This document shows positions 20,335 to 33,831 of a stretch of 64,000 nt of DNA, in pieces. Each line of letters starts with the position of its first letter. Positions within the stretch are counted from its first letter, which is position 1. The position numbers were made by a program, and so were the translations under genes. Below the pieces are notes generated by a model, which was not told the origin of the DNA, did no database searches, and was given only the letters and a program-made list of their open reading frames with translations. This DNA is from Sympetrum striolatum (taxonomy: Eukaryota; Arthropoda; Insecta; Odonata; Libellulidae): positions 8,612,346 through 8,676,345 of the forward strand of contig OX388344.1 of NCBI GenBank assembly GCA_947579665.1, in the 5' to 3' direction.

Positions 20335-23103
20335 GTAAAGAGCTTATAAAATGAATGAAATCAGAAACAAATCGTGCATGATGCCCGTTTATAATTATAA
20401 AGGTAATTATTGCCTTTTGGTGAGTGAGGTCGAAAGTGTAAATACTAACCTTGTAAATCCATTAAGGGCGAAGGGACATTTGTTCCAAAAAGATTGTTTT
20501 AAAAAATTATGGTTAATGTATCTTTAGCCTCATGTTAATAATCTTACATTGATTCAATATATTTTTACTTTATTGATTTGTCTCATTGGGGTGGAGGGAC
20601 ATTAACGGAGATTTGAGGCATTGTATAGCACAGTTTGAATCTTGCCAAGGTTTCAACAATATTTTTGGCCAAATAGTGAAGTTCGCCAACTGGCAGTTAA
20701 AACTGGTGAATTATTCTTCTCCCAAATGCAAATTTTAATTTTGATGATAAAATTGATCTCAACCTAAAAGCACCACCAATTCGGATGTCCTGGGAGGTAA
20801 TGGCATTAAAGAGATCTATGGTGAGGAAAAGAACCCTGAAATTCATGACTTACAACTTAAAAGCAAAAAAAGATTGCTGAATGAAGCAGGGGTGTTAAAT
20901 GGTATTATGTCAGTCTCAGCAAAGTTGAAAGTAAGACACTGAAGGAAGGCGTTGGAATCTTAATCTTTGTCTATGATTGATTGCTTCAGTTGTTTAGCTG
21001 CTTAGATACTGTTTGTCAAAAGTTAGTATTTGGTTCTTGAACCAAGGATCAGCAATCCATTAAGTTTAAAATGTAATACCGCGGATATGAGCACACCCCA
21101 TCCTCCTATCCGTTATCCTCCACTTTCTGTCCTTCGTCAAAGAGGAAGAATAGACATGCATTTGGTCCGTGTTATTTGTCAGCCTGTCGCTCTCAAAGGT
21201 GGTCACTTTCTAATTCTTCCCATTTTCACAAATACCTGGTATAAACTTAGATTCACTCTGCTTTTGCTAAATGTCAAAACCAGGTATATTAAGGCCGCAT
21301 CAGGGCAGAGAGAAGGGACAGTCAGGAGGGAGCTCGGTAGAGCGCCATCAAAGGCACAGCTCCCCGAAAGGGAGGCCCCTCCATGGGGGTCTCTGAAAAG
21401 CAGTTATAGCCGGCCTCTCACCTTCTATCGCATCTGTTTATCCTTCTTCCTGTGCTCATATCTACCAACTTTGGACAATATATGTTATTTTGATTCACAT
21501 TAAGAAGTAAATATTTATATCTCAATTGCTTTCGACACTAAGGGCAAGAATCCACTTTTCTTACGTGGTCCCCGTCAGTTCGACAGCACTACAACTATAT
21601 CAATAACTTTTATCCTGCTTGTAATCTTCAACTATCCTAAGGATAAGCAAGGTAAGACATTAGTGGGACTCAAACCTATTTAGGTCTCCTACTTTACAGG
21701 CAGGTATTCTAATCACTAAACTACCAAGCAATGTTAATCTCATTTTTGTTGAAGAGATGCTTAGTGAGCATGGCAAGTTGTGCTACTTGGAGTGGCACCA
21801 ACCATAGTTCATCAAGGCAGACATCTTCCCAGAGAAAAATAAAAGGATCAGAGGGAGAAATCTTCTCTTTCTTTCTTTCAGGATTGCACCTTAAAAACCC
21901 GAAAAGGTGAAAATTAATGGTGCACATCTGTAAGACTGGCAGAGAGATACTTTCACTTTTGTTTAGGGATTTTGATGAACGTTTTTGTCGCTATGGAGGA
22001 ATAAGTACATCTGGGTTTGTAAATGGGCCTGCAGTAATCAACTGGAAATTGATCATTGAATAAGCAATCTACACCCATGCTAACCAAATATGTATAGAAT
22101 AACTTTTCTTGTAATTCTCTGATCTTAATTTAATTTTCTTTTGTAATGTGTTTTCCTCGCTACTCAGTGATAGGCTTGAGGAAGATATTCCCTTCTGATA
22201 TCCAATTTCCTTATTTCTAACACCCTAACTTATAACTAACGCCCTTGGGTGTTTTCAACGACGCTCTGGAGTACAGTGAGGCACCGGGTTAAAATATAAT
22301 TATTATGACAGGGCACTGTGAAAAACCTGTGCGTCTTGAACTGAAAAGGTATGGGAAACCCCTGGTTATGGAACAGTTATCAATATATGTCTACATGCTC
22401 CTTTTTTTATATCAGAATCAGTCAAACAGGAAAGACAAATGATCCATAGGTTTCTGCGGTGATCGAGCTAGCGCTGGCCTAAAACAAACTAGTGAAACAA
22501 GGACCAAATGAAAATTGAATGAAATAGCTCAGACTCGAGGATAAGAAACAAAACATGAGACATGCACACATAAAATTACAGAATCCCATTACGAATTATT
22601 ACATAGTTGCTCAAAACTTTGTGGGCAATTCAAGAGCCATTCCAAATTATAATTGTTTCATTTTTATTGCAGTTTGAAATTACACTTTTCAAAAAGCTTT
22701 GGTCGTAAGTCAGACGTTCATTAGTAGGGGAGGGTCTGTAATTGATATTTTTCAGTTCGTAATTAACACAGAACAAAAATGAAAAATTGATGACAAGAGT
22801 AGATCGTCATAGTGTGATTTGGCCTCCAATGTCCATGATGAGCAAGAATTTCGGTGTTTATCCATAAAACAGTTATGATTTAAGGATCATCATTCTAGTT
22901 AATGGTAATGCTAGGAATTGATTTAAATATTAATGAAATCTTGAAGTTTAATTACTTAAAGTAATTACAATAAAAGTAAGAATTTTCAGGTTTGTAAGTA
23001 TTAATCTTAACTAGTACTCCAAAGGTAAAGTAGGCAACAAATAAATCCAATGGGTGCTAACTCTATATGCTGAATCTTCATCAGCCACACCTGCATCTTT
23101 TTT
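20335..23103. other. Intergenic, mostly unrecognised
   Basis: No gene assigned. The longest plus-strand frame (21,030-21,503, 157 codons) has no known domain and no start context I trust. A tRNA-like remnant lies at 21,655-21,735 (separate entry). Confidence 0.4.
21655..21735 (-). mobile_element. tRNA-like SINE head or tRNA pseudogene
   Basis: Minus strand: A-box-like TAGTTTAGTGATTAGAATA, an anticodon-like arm CCTGC-CTGTAAA-GTAGG (7-base loop, GTA triplet) and B-box-like GGTTTGAGTCCC. The acceptor stem does not pair, so it is not a working tRNA gene. Confidence 0.55.
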
Positions 23104-24091
23104 ACTTTCTCCATATACGAAGTATAGAGAAAGTATTGTTTTCATGAAAAAATTCGACTTCGAGATTTCAACGGAAATACATGTTTTGGGGTCCTTAGAA
23201 CACGTTTTGACCATTTTCGGAATGATGTCTGTGTGTATGTGTGTGTGTGTGTGTGTGTGTGATAGTGGGCACTCTAACGTGAAAACTATTAGTCGTATCA
23301 ATACCAAACGTCATATATAGTAGTGGTGTGTGTGCTGTCAGAGTTGATTAGTTTTTGGAGTAAATCGGTCAACCGGATGTCGAGCTTTATTCATGAAAGC
23401 TCATTTCCGGTTTTCAAAATTTCTCCATAAATATGATATTTAGGTATATGGTATACACAATAAAAGTTTTAGATAATAAAATTTACTATAACTTTTGTAT
23501 TTAACATTTTTTTTTATCAACGGTTGATTAGGAGTTATTCGTGAATTACTGATAAAACGGAAGAAGATGATTATGTACTTTGTGGGCGCTCTACCATGAA
23601 AATTATTTGTCGGATCAACACTAAATTTCATATATAGTACTTTCATTACAGTTGTTAGAGTTGATTAGATTTTGGAGTAAATCGGTTAACCGGAAGTTGA
23701 GCTTCATTCTTCAAGGCTCATTTACGGTTTTCAAAATATATCCATAAACATGATATTTAGGAATATACTATTATCTATAAAAGTTTTAGTAAACGTTATT
23801 TACTATGACTTTTGTATGAAACATATTTTTGTATCACTGATTGTGTAGGAGTTATTTGTGAAATACTGATAAACCGGAACTTGCTGATTGTTGTGGGCGC
23901 TCTGGGCGCTGGGGTGAAATGCCATTTCATCGTTTTTCATCGAACATGTCCTGAAAAACATTATTTATAATGTTTGTGACGTAAAAGATATTAATGTATA
24001 AATTAATCACTCATCTTCAAAGTTTAGATGGAATATAGAGTTCAAAATTACTGTCGTAGATAAATATTTACATCTTATATATGGAGAAAGT
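23104..24091. mobile_element. 988 bp element with 14 bp inverted ends and internal tandem units
   Basis: Ends ACTTTCTCCATATA (23,104-23,117) and its perfect complement (24,078-24,091). Inside, a unit of about 311-317 bp starting GTGGGC is repeated at 23,265, 23,582 and, partly, 23,893. Shared text includes GAGTTGATTAG, TTTTGGAGTAAATCGGT and CCATAAA.ATGATATTTAGG. It also holds a GT run (23,231-23,261). No transposase; non-autonomous. Confidence 0.7.
23231..23261. repeat. (GT)n microsatellite
   Basis: An interrupted GT run of about 31 bases inside the 988 bp element. Confidence 0.95.
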
Positions 24092-24309
24092 TATGTGCTG
24101 GCCACATCAGATTTTTTCATCCCATTTCCGAGTTTGTATAGGTCTTGAAGAAACCAATTAGTGATTTTTGGTAAATATTGTTGAGAAGGTTTCATACTGA
24201 GAAACAGCAACATTTGTGAGTTTAACAAGAAAACTTTACAATGAATAAGATTATGCAATACCTGGTAGAATTTCGTGTTCAAAAAGTTTTTTTCCTCTAA
24301 GCCTTATTC

Positions 24310-24547
24310 CCATCCGTGCTTTATGAGGTCGGCTATTGAATTTGGGTGAGGATGAGGTTACTTTTGGCAATGATATGACTTTTACAGCCAGGGTCCCTTC
24401 CTGCCGTCAACCCTGAACGGGAAAGTCAGACAAACACACAACCATTCCCTGGTCAGAAAAATCCTGATCAGCTGGGATTCGAACCCGGGGCCTTGGGGTT
24501 GGAGCGACAGCTCTTCGCACGCTAATCACTCTGCCGCCAAGGCATTG
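24310..24547 (-). mobile_element. tRNA-derived SINE, best preserved copy
   Basis: Minus strand: A-box region GGCGGCAGAGTGATTAGCG, intact B box GGGTTCGAATCCC, then a body with TTTTTCTGACCAGGGAATGG. About 240 bp. Reference copy for the family seen at 2050, 11,085 and 14,515. Confidence 0.8.
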
Positions 24548-26308
24548 TCATTTCATGTTCAAAAAGTATTTACTGCAAAACTTGTTAAAAAAACAATACA
24601 AACGCACACCATTTAACTACCCTAGTAGCACAGATGCTGAGCATGTGCTCAGGGAATTTTAGTCATTTTAGCTAAAATGTTTCAGAATCACAACGTGAGC
24701 ATGTGCTAAAAATGTTTTAAGGTGATTTTAGAGCGCACGTTTTTCTGAACATGTTACAAGCATGTTTGTGCAAATTTTCATTCCACTTCCTTCTATAACT
24801 AATATTTATAAAAATTTTTGATTGAATGCAGCTTTTCTTTCCTTTTGACAACTAAAATTAGAAAGTGGTCATTTGTAATAGAGATAAGGGCTTAAAGAAA
24901 GGAAATTAAATAAAAATTCTTATTCAGCAATAGGCACTTTTTAAAATTATTAGCCAAGCTTGGCTTCACTTATTTTAGTGTATACCCGTAATTTCCTTAG
25001 TGGAAGTGAGAATTTTCATATCAATAAGGATTAAGATATAGATGTCAATGTTTGAAAATCGAATTTGTGTTAAAATCGTGTGGTTTAACAATTTAAGTGC
25101 TGTTTGGCGGTTTGTGTGAATAGTGGGAACGTTACGCGATTCCAGTGTATTCGTGTTAAACTATAAAATAGCATGTATATAATTTTAAAATTTTCTGAAT
25201 GTAGTTGTTTTCGTGACGTTTGACTCGCGTGATTTGTGACGATTTTTGTTGAATATGTTTTTGTTTTAATAAACAAAAAATACCATAGCTTATTCTCCTG
25301 TTTTTACTTCGTTTTCCTGCTGAAGAGAGTGATGGAATGTGATGTGTGTGAAATGTTTGATCGAGTATTATTAATAATATAGTCATTCAGCTGATAAGTG
25401 ATTTAGAATGTTTCCTTTTATTAATATTCATCGTGTTTTCAAATACCTTGGAGATGTCACGAAAGGTCACTGAGGCATCTCGAAGACATCTTGTTAGACA
25501 TTCGAGATATCTCTGAGATCTGATTCTGCTATGTGGGTAGCTGTTTAATTAAAAGCAACTCTGTGCAACACAGTCATTTGTCAAATCTGGTAATAGTCCC
25601 TTCCCCTTTCAGGGAGCAGAGATGGCAGCACTAGTGCACTAATTTCAATCTGTTCTTATTTTTCTTTGGTAGTATCTTTATTTAGTAAACGGTTGTTAGG
25701 TTTCGGAATGTTTTGAAGTTATCGAGAACGGTTTCGGAAATATAGCATGAGATATGTTGCGCCAAATACTGTAACAGCACAGAAGTAGTGAGTTAATGCC
25801 ACCTTTTCACTCTCGGAAGAAGCAGAATTGTAAGTAAATGTAGTTAGCTTTGTTTTATTATATCATACGTTCCAAACAGAATTCCACCTTGATATAATTT
25901 TTAATTGTGTTTTACAGGAGAATCCATATGATTTATCGAAGATATTGGTTCTGAAAGTGAAATTTTACCTCTTCGGTAAAAGAAATTTTACCGGTTCTTC
26001 TTCCGGAGACCTTTATTATACATTGTATTTCATGTTCTACGTAAAGTCTCGGTTAGGTTAAATCTTGCACGTACACCTATTCATGCCGCGAAAATGTTGG
26101 AAGTCCGGAGATTATCTGCTGTTGTTAAGCTCGGTAAAGGAAAGGTAAGTGAAGCTTTTTACCGTCTTTAGTAATTTTTTTAGTCTTTAATAACCCAACA
26201 TTTAAGTTTGCTTACAAGAAGCATATCTGATTAAATTTTCCCACATTTGTTATGGTTGTGTTTATTTACTTTACGCAAACAACTTAATTTCCTATATCTG
26301 AATGAATT

Positions 26309-26392
26309 TAAGGTAAATTTCTAGTTTCACATAGTCAGGGAGAAATTCTATTTCTCCCTTATTACTGGAGGTAAAACTAGAATTTTACCTTA
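26309..26392. mobile_element. 84 bp palindromic element (GGTAAATTTCTAG family)
   Basis: 19 bp inverted ends TAAGGTAAAWTTCTAGTTT at 26,309-26,327 and 26,374-26,392, one mismatch. Related to the copies at 28,147 and 29,816. Confidence 0.7.
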
Positions 26393-28146
26393 GTCTTCTT
26401 AAAACTCACCACTACTATCATTGAAAGTTTTATTTGTCACTCACGTTTATTTCTTTGCATTTTACTTAACACGGATAGTTTTGTAGTGAGAAACAAATTT
26501 TTAATTATTCGGTTTCTGTTGATTTCTTAGAGCAAGACAAGGAGATGTGTCAGAAATCTGATGGATTCATTGCAGACAAATTGCTAGAATAAAAAAGCTT
26601 CTAAGGAAGAGAAAGAGATTGGTTATTAGAAGGATTATCCTGTGATAAAGTGCTCCACCTGAGAAATCACACAAGAGGAAGACCTTAACTACAGTGACGA
26701 AAGCAGATATCATAAGGAATTTTCCGCAATGGTTTCTTTATGTTGAGCTATTTGTTAATATTGTAAGTATTGCGAGGCAATTAAATGAATTATATTTTCA
26801 TATTCGTGAATTTTAATCTATTTTAAGGCAGTACTAGCTGTAGATACATTCATTATGTTCTCATACTTTTCCTATTCTACCATATGAGGCAGTTTTTCAT
26901 TCTCACCTCATATACAGCTAAAGATATTATGAATTATTAGGAGTCATATTGTTAGAACAATTTCCGGTGGTTGTGCAGACGTTACTTTTTTCATTATTTG
27001 GTTTTAAATGTGATGTACTTCCCTTAAATTATTCACACAACATCGGAGGATATTACTCGTACATATACTATGTAGCTTCAATCATTTATCATAGGCTAAA
27101 ATATTTTTTCAGCCTTTATCAAAAATAGACATAAATTTCCCCCACATAAATACTATTTTTTTTTTCATTAATCTTCATTATTGACAACTTAATTAAAGCC
27201 GCCAATTGTTTTTATGTATATTTTGACTATTATTCTATTATATCTATATTAGAATCTATTATTAGTTTAAGGTATTGCATTTGTCAATAGTTGAAGTTAA
27301 ACACCATGATTATCCTTAACTTTAACATCCTTCAGATCAATTCAGTGAATTAATAAATATTTACCTAAAATCTATGGGAATGTCGGCATATAAGGTGAGA
27401 AATTTTTAGTCTGAATTTATGGATGTTGTCTGACTGATTTTATTTAGTATTCTGTTCACTTTTGTGGTGAAAATGTTTGTTTAGACTGATGGATTTACTA
27501 ATAATTTTTGCAGTTGTTTATTTCCCTGATTTGAATTGGGAATATTTGCTGTTTAATTTTTTTTAATATCTGTGTCTATCCAGTGATGGTTTTTTCTAAC
27601 CTGATGCAGATTATAGGCATGTGATAACTATACATGGTCGAGATAGATTGTTGAATACAGTGAGAAATGTAATTAAAAGAACTTTATTCCTCTAGTTGTA
27701 CTAAAAACTTGTAGTAAAAAGAAGTCTCTCTAAAATATTCGTTATTTATGGTGAGTATACATTTTTCTTCTTTCATCAGTGAATGGGGAATAGGTTGTAC
27801 TTTCAATTTAACTAATTGTTCTACTTCTCTTAGACTTGTTCAGATTTCATTCGTATATAACTATAGAAAACATGTTTCATTGTCATTTGCAGTTGTAAAG
27901 GAATGTATCTATGTATGTATGTCTATGTTTTAAAAGAATTTACATCAATAAAATTTTGTATTTACAGCATATTTCCTGGGGTTTTCTTCGTCTTTTATTT
28001 TTCTTTCAGTTACCTACCAAATGAAGGCGAACTCGATGCAACTATTAATTTTCTGTGCGATTTAATTCATTGCCGTGCCTATTTAATTGTGATAATGACT
28101 TGAAAATGTAATGTTTTCGTTTTTTTATAGAAAGTACATAATACGC

Positions 28147-28173
28147 GGTAAATTTCTCTTCTAGAAATTTACC
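28147..28173. repeat. 27 bp near-perfect palindrome (same family)
   Basis: GGTAAATTTCT and AGAAATTTACC separated by five bases: the two termini of the small palindromic family almost directly joined. Confidence 0.65.
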
Positions 28174-29744
28174 TAATACGCGAATATTACGTTTAATATT
28201 AATTTACTTTCAAAATAAAAAAAACATTTCAACGTAAACCGACTGTAAGAAGGAATCAGCGACGTCGTTCGGGAAAGCGCTACCAGCACCATCTAGCGGG
28301 TGGGGAAGGGATTAATATGCTCCAGGCCCCTCTATTGGCCAAGGATAGTACTTGCACAACCCTGATTAAAAGTAAGGGACTATGAAAACGTTTGTTTGTT
28401 TGTCCGTAGGGAAATTTGATGTGTGATCGAAAAGTATTATTGTTAATAATGCATCATTCAGCTGAAAAGAGAATTCATAGTCACCTAGTTTAATTAAAAG
28501 GAAGGGCTAGTGAAGACTTGATAAATTTCCAATGTAACATGGTATTTTGCAAATTAATCAACGAAAACTGGAGGTATATTATACATAGATGTTAAATAAA
28601 TTTCAAATTATACTTCATTAACATGCAATTATTACGTAGCCATTGATTACTTTTACTAATGAGAACCTTATTTTGTTTGAAACCTTGTATAATATCCTGT
28701 GTTTTCGTTGATTATTTTGTGAAAAACTCAGTATTATTTGGAATATAACGAGCGCTCGAAAGATTTACATTAAAATGTGTATAGCACATTTTCGACCTAT
28801 TTTAACCGAAATGTTGACGGCACATTTCTGGTGCATTTTTACCCAGCAAAAATTTCATACCCAAAATGTGCTAGGCACATTTTAAAAATTTCTAAAATGT
28901 TTCACCGAAATGCTTCAAGCATGTTGTGATCACAAATTGTGCTACTAGGGCTGACTAGTTTGATGATTCTGAGTATCGAAAGCGACATATTAAAAAGTTT
29001 ATCTTTTGAAAATCTCATTGATGTATTCACTAGGAAAATATTAAGAAAAGTTCATGTGGGTTGAAAAGACGTTGAATTAAAAACAATTTTTTTACTTGAA
29101 AAACAGACCATTTTATGAAAACTGTTAAATAAACAAAATTTGAACATTGAATTCTTTTCATTCTTATAATTGATAACCTTTTTACAAACACACTTTCAGC
29201 TATTGTTTGAAATTTCATCCTCTATCTTTCAATTGAAAAAAGGGCCACCACCATTCTCTGGCCCCGGGCCCACAGAAACCTTAATCTAGCCCTGGTCTCC
29301 ACACCTAAGAATAAAAGATTCCTTATTTTGGACCTGTAAATTTATTTGACTAATTTGATTACACAGATAGAAGAGTAGTGTGTGAGAGAGGTAGAGGCTG
29401 GAAGTAAGTCAGGCATGCAACTTATCCTCATGTTTGTTTTATTTATACATTATAGAAGAAATTAAGAGATCCAAAGATTGTGTTAAGGGATTAATAATAA
29501 ATGTAGCGAGTGCAGAGCAGTTAATCCTTTTCTGCACTGTCCTTCACCAGAGGTCCTCGCTAAGGCAACCGAAAAAACAAAGTGATATTTCGAAGAATCC
29601 TCTCAAAGGAAACAAGAAAGATCTTTGAAATGAAATTTAACTTAGAACAACGAAGGGTGTGCCCAAAGTTGAAAGAGAGAAGTGAAAAATAGTGGTGGTG
29701 GTGCCAGTGTATGGAGCACTACATTCACTTCAGACAGAAGTGAG

Positions 29745-29812
29745 GAGGCAGAATGGTAGTTCAGTGGTCCTGGAAATTGGGAGACCTGAATTCAAGGCTT
29801 CCAAAAGGCAAA
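29745..29812 (+). mobile_element. tRNA-like SINE fragment
   Basis: GAATGGTAGTTCAGTGGTCC (A box) and GGGAGACCTGAATTCAAGGC (degraded B box), directly left of the palindromic element at 29,816. Confidence 0.5.
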
Positions 29813-29815
29813 ATG

Positions 29816-29927
29816 GGTAAATTTCTAGTTTCACACAGTCAGCCTTTTTTTTTTTTTCTCAAGTGGTTTCGGCCCGATATCGACGATATTTTGGTGGGAG
29901 ACACTTGTGTGAAACTAGAAATTTACC
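29816..29927. mobile_element. 112 bp element with perfect 21 bp inverted ends
   Basis: GGTAAATTTCTAGTTTCACA(C) at 29,816-29,836 and its exact complement at 29,907-29,927. The interior is a T run and CGATATCGACGATATTTTGG. The youngest-looking copy of the small palindromic family. Confidence 0.8.
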
Positions 29928-30719
29928 ATAGATATTTATAGAACTTACAATAACGATAAGAACAATATATAGTATATAACTTAATATTTCATTTAAAAGT
30001 AATTCAATTTTAAACATTCATTCACTAATATAATAAATATATACATTAATAGGTATGATAAGGAAACGCGTGTATTCTGTAGAATTAGTCCAAGATTATG
30101 CATTTATTTATTCAGAATCTTACGTAGGTCTATAGTAAATGGAACATATTTGAAGCATGTTCATTACATTTTATGTTATGAAATTTGTCTGCGAATTGAA
30201 GAGGTTTATGAGGAATTCGTAATGGATTCAATATCATCGGCATTATTGACATGAAGCAAGTTGACAGTGGAATGGCGATTACTGACAGATTTGGTCCTTC
30301 TTGATGATGATGACAATTCTCAGTGATATTCTCCTCATCTTCTTACAAATGCAAACTATAAGGAGAGAAGCCTCCTCCTGTAAGATTGGCATTTAAAAAG
30401 GAAAAAAGTAAAGGAATATATATAGTGGTAATTTTAATGGTAATAATAAATTTGATAGATCTTAATAACTGTGAAAATAATTTACATACCTCATTAGTTA
30501 GTTGGACGAATTTTACTCGTTTTTGTGATATCAAACCAGAAAAGGTATGGTGAAGAAAGGTTTTGTGTCCACATTGTTCGACAAATATTATTTAGATATA
30601 TTTTTAATACCATATGTCAACCATTCATATCTTCATGTATCTAAATTACATTAAATTGTAGAAGCATTTCAGTTTTGCTTTCTAGATCTTTGCTCCTTGA
30701 GAGAAAGGGATTTTTAAAT

Positions 30720-31467
30720 TAAATTCTATCCTTAGCCACCATTTATTAAATTTTGAAATTTATAGAGAAATATTTTGAAGAGTGTTATTCTTACTGGAAT
30801 GTGGTTAGAAATCAATCCTACCCATGTAAACCTTCTGCTGTTTATTGACCATCTTAGCATTGAAGTCCTTCAGCCAAGATTCGAAAATTACTCCTAACTG
30901 TTGGGCATTACTCTTTTAAAACAACGAGGTCTCAGAGATTTCCCTATTGCCAAGAGTTTCTCTCCCACCGCGTTGCAGCACAGCAGCACTGATAATCTTT
31001 CTCTTGACACATTTCCTCGTTTGCACATTTCATTGCCGAGGGTTTTTTTAGGTATTGACCGATAAAAAAGGCCACTGTCGTCAGCATTAAATATGTCACA
31101 AGGGGCATAACCATCTAAAAGGGATGGTAATCTCTTCTTCCAATCGTCAACATCCTTTAAACCTCCCTCTTCTCCACACACTGCACAAAATGCAATATTA
31201 TGACGTTTTCTGAAACACACTAACCAGCCATTGCTGGCAACAAGATTATTCACCCCCAGTTCCTTCGCTATTTCACGAACTTTCTCTTGGATCATCAGTC
31301 CACTCACAGATAATCTCTTCGCTCTTTTGCTCGTAAGCTACTTGTTTAGTGACAGCTGAAAGGAGGGGAAATTTACATTGTTTATGCATGCTATTTTACC
31401 GTTCTAAAAATTGCTGCTTGAGGAGGTGACCGCTTAAGGGAGGTGGCCGTTGAGGCAGGTTTCACTG
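30720..31467 (-). mobile_element. Tigger (pogo/Tc1-mariner) transposase remnant
   Basis: Minus-strand frame 31,307-30,894 holds NGWLVCFRKRHNI (end of the CENP-B-type DNA-binding part), then DIFNADDSGLFYRSIPKKTL with the first catalytic aspartate, SRERLSVLLCCNAVGEK and IGKSLRPRCFK. A frame change then gives FESWLKDFNAKM. The outer end, CAGTGAAACCTGCCTCAACG read from 31,467, is a Tigger-type terminus next to a TA. The N-terminal 100 or so codons and the other end are lost. Inactive. Confidence 0.9.
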
Positions 31468-33830
31468 TAGTCACATGGTGTCGGAAGGACAGAGAGCAAG
31501 GGATGATTCAGAGTCATTGGCCGATGAGTATTAAGATCATCTATGATGCTTTGTCTTGCACTGGCTCTGGCATCTCCCTCCCTCCTATGTTTTGGTGGTG
31601 CCCTCAGGACCTTTCAAAAGAGTTAGAAGGAATTGGGCTTGAGGCCTTCAGCCCACTGATGCCATAACGTGTGCATCTCCATGGCCATCCGATCCTCAAT
31701 CGGTCAGTCATGATCGCCGTCAACAGCCTCCTAATCTCTAGGGTATAATTATTGTAAGTAATGTTTTGCGAATAAATACGTTCAGCAAACCGTACGTAAA
31801 GTTTTATTTCAATGTCTCTATGACAATGCTAAACAAAATAGCTGTAGCCATCATTTGAGCATTAGTAATATGAAAACTGACGAACTTTCTTAGTATTTAG
31901 AATTTCCTATGTTTTATAAATGAATGAACAATTAATTGAACCAAATTTGGGATATGTAATCAAAATAAGTAATTCTTTGATTTGAAAATGCGACCACAGT
32001 TGACTGCCAATTCAATGAACGTAAATAAAGTTCCAATGTTTATCATAGTAGAAAAATTATCTGGAAGTAATGTGTATTGTTTCTGTACATTAATATACAA
32101 CACATTAATAAAACAGCTGCACTGAATTACCTAGTTTTAAAAAATTACTGATAGGAATTTAGTGAAGCAATATTGGACAAGAAAGGAGATGTTTCTAACA
32201 GAGCAGAACAAACTAAGCATCTGAATTCATAAAATAATATGTATGAAAGTTAGATAATAAATTCTTCCTCTAACTAATTGTTATGCTTAATAATATCGCT
32301 GTTACTGAAAATAATTATTTTTGGGGAACAGAATTTACAAAATTTTACCTTGAAAACAACTTTTGGTTTTATAAAATTTACCATCTAGACCATCCATCAT
32401 CTAGATATATCCATTGAATCATCCAAATCACTTAAATTGCCAAATAGATTGATAATGATTGTAAGTAAATCCTAAGCCTATTTGGAAATTCATCAAACAC
32501 TATGATAGTTTTTCATTATTCCAGCAGGTGTAAGTAAGAATATATTCTAATTAATCTGTCTATCAAAGGGAAATACTTTATACAAAAAATTTCAGTGATG
32601 AGTTTTCAGATGACTGGCAGATGGATTTCTGAAGAAAAGTATGTAAAACAATTTACTTAAAATCATTATGAAAATATTTGAAAGCTACTGGAACTAGGAA
32701 CTAGCTACTTTTATAATTAAAAAAACAAACATCAATTTTATCTTTTATGTTTTGGTATTTCAACGCATTTTTCAAACCCATAAGTCTCATCGAAGGCTGA
32801 CTGATCTCTCACCATCCTCTGTGACAAACACTTGGAAATTAATTTATGTACTAGAGCACAGATGACCATTTTTAAAACTCTCATTAGAAAATAGAAAATT
32901 TTCATTCCCTAACTTAGTTCTGAAACGTCTTGGAATATCTAATTTTTGCATAACCCATAAAAAATACCATGATTAAATAACATAGCAGTCATCTAACATC
33001 TCTTTTATTTAAATACTTGCAAAGAAGTACCCAAACTGCCAACTTTATCAAAGGGAAATGAATTAGATTAACAAAGGATATAATGGAAAAATACAATTTG
33101 ATTAAAGAGGCATTATGTTATTGCATATCAAAACTTTGTAGGCTTACAATTGTTGTCTGATGCAAGAATAAATCAAAACCATCCAATTACTGCTTGGTTG
33201 CTCCAATCATTGAAATATTCAACCATATTTGTGTCAAATCAATTACTAAATGTGGGTTTCTTGAATATGACTTTTCATACATGGATTCCTTTTCTTGCAA
33301 AGCTTTATTTAACACTTTTCACAAAACTTTTGTTTTTACTTAAGTATGACTGCTTTACATTTCATACGTTGATTTTAACTTTAAACCGCCAATTGAGGTC
33401 AAATTTGTCCCACACAGCAAATTTTAATTTTTTGTAAGTTTACATTTGTTTATTGCATCCATTTTTTCTTTTTTTATCCAAACCACCAGGAATTATCATT
33501 TTATCTTCATTCTACTAATAAATAATAATCATTTTCCTCCATGGGAAGTGAAAATGACACCTTTATAATTAAAATGTTCTTCACGACATAGTAATAATAA
33601 CACAGTGCATTATGTGAATCACAGTATTTTCCATACATTTTTATGAAAAAATTATGAATAGCAAGAATTTTTATAACATTTATAATATATAAACATCATT
33701 TGCATCTTGAAAGGTAATAATTGGTTTCTAATGAAGAAAATGGGAACTATTGTTGCAACAAGGAAAAACTGAAATGTTTTTGATATAATTGTGGTATCGT
33801 AGCATCTAATAAAATAAAAGCCAGTCATTT
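31468..33830. other. Unrecognised AT-rich intergenic DNA
   Basis: No gene, RNA or repeat family I can support. Short open frames at 31,443-31,667 and 33,150-33,437 match nothing known. Confidence 0.35.
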
Positions 33831-33831
33831 A

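Larger units (their letters stand above)
24620..28950. mobile_element. 4.3 kb interval with CCCTAGTAGCACA inverted ends
   Basis: A 13 bp sequence at 24,620-24,632 recurs as a perfect reverse complement at 28,938-28,950. Both subterminal regions are rich in AAAATGTGCTA / GCATGTGCT type motifs, as expected of transposase-binding repeats. No transposase frame and no clear target duplication are seen, so it is either a non-autonomous element or a composite of nested ones. It holds at least two small palindromic elements (26,309-26,392; 28,147-28,173). Confidence 0.55.
28951..30719. other. Unrecognised apart from the small elements listed
   Basis: AT-rich. The frame 29,434-29,628 (EEIKRSKDCVKG...) has no recognisable domain. 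No conserved splice-bounded exon found. Confidence 0.35.

Noticed and set aside
21030..21503. 157-codon plus-strand frame
   Set aside because: No domain, no splice signals, no similarity I recognise; length is reachable by chance in this less AT-rich patch.
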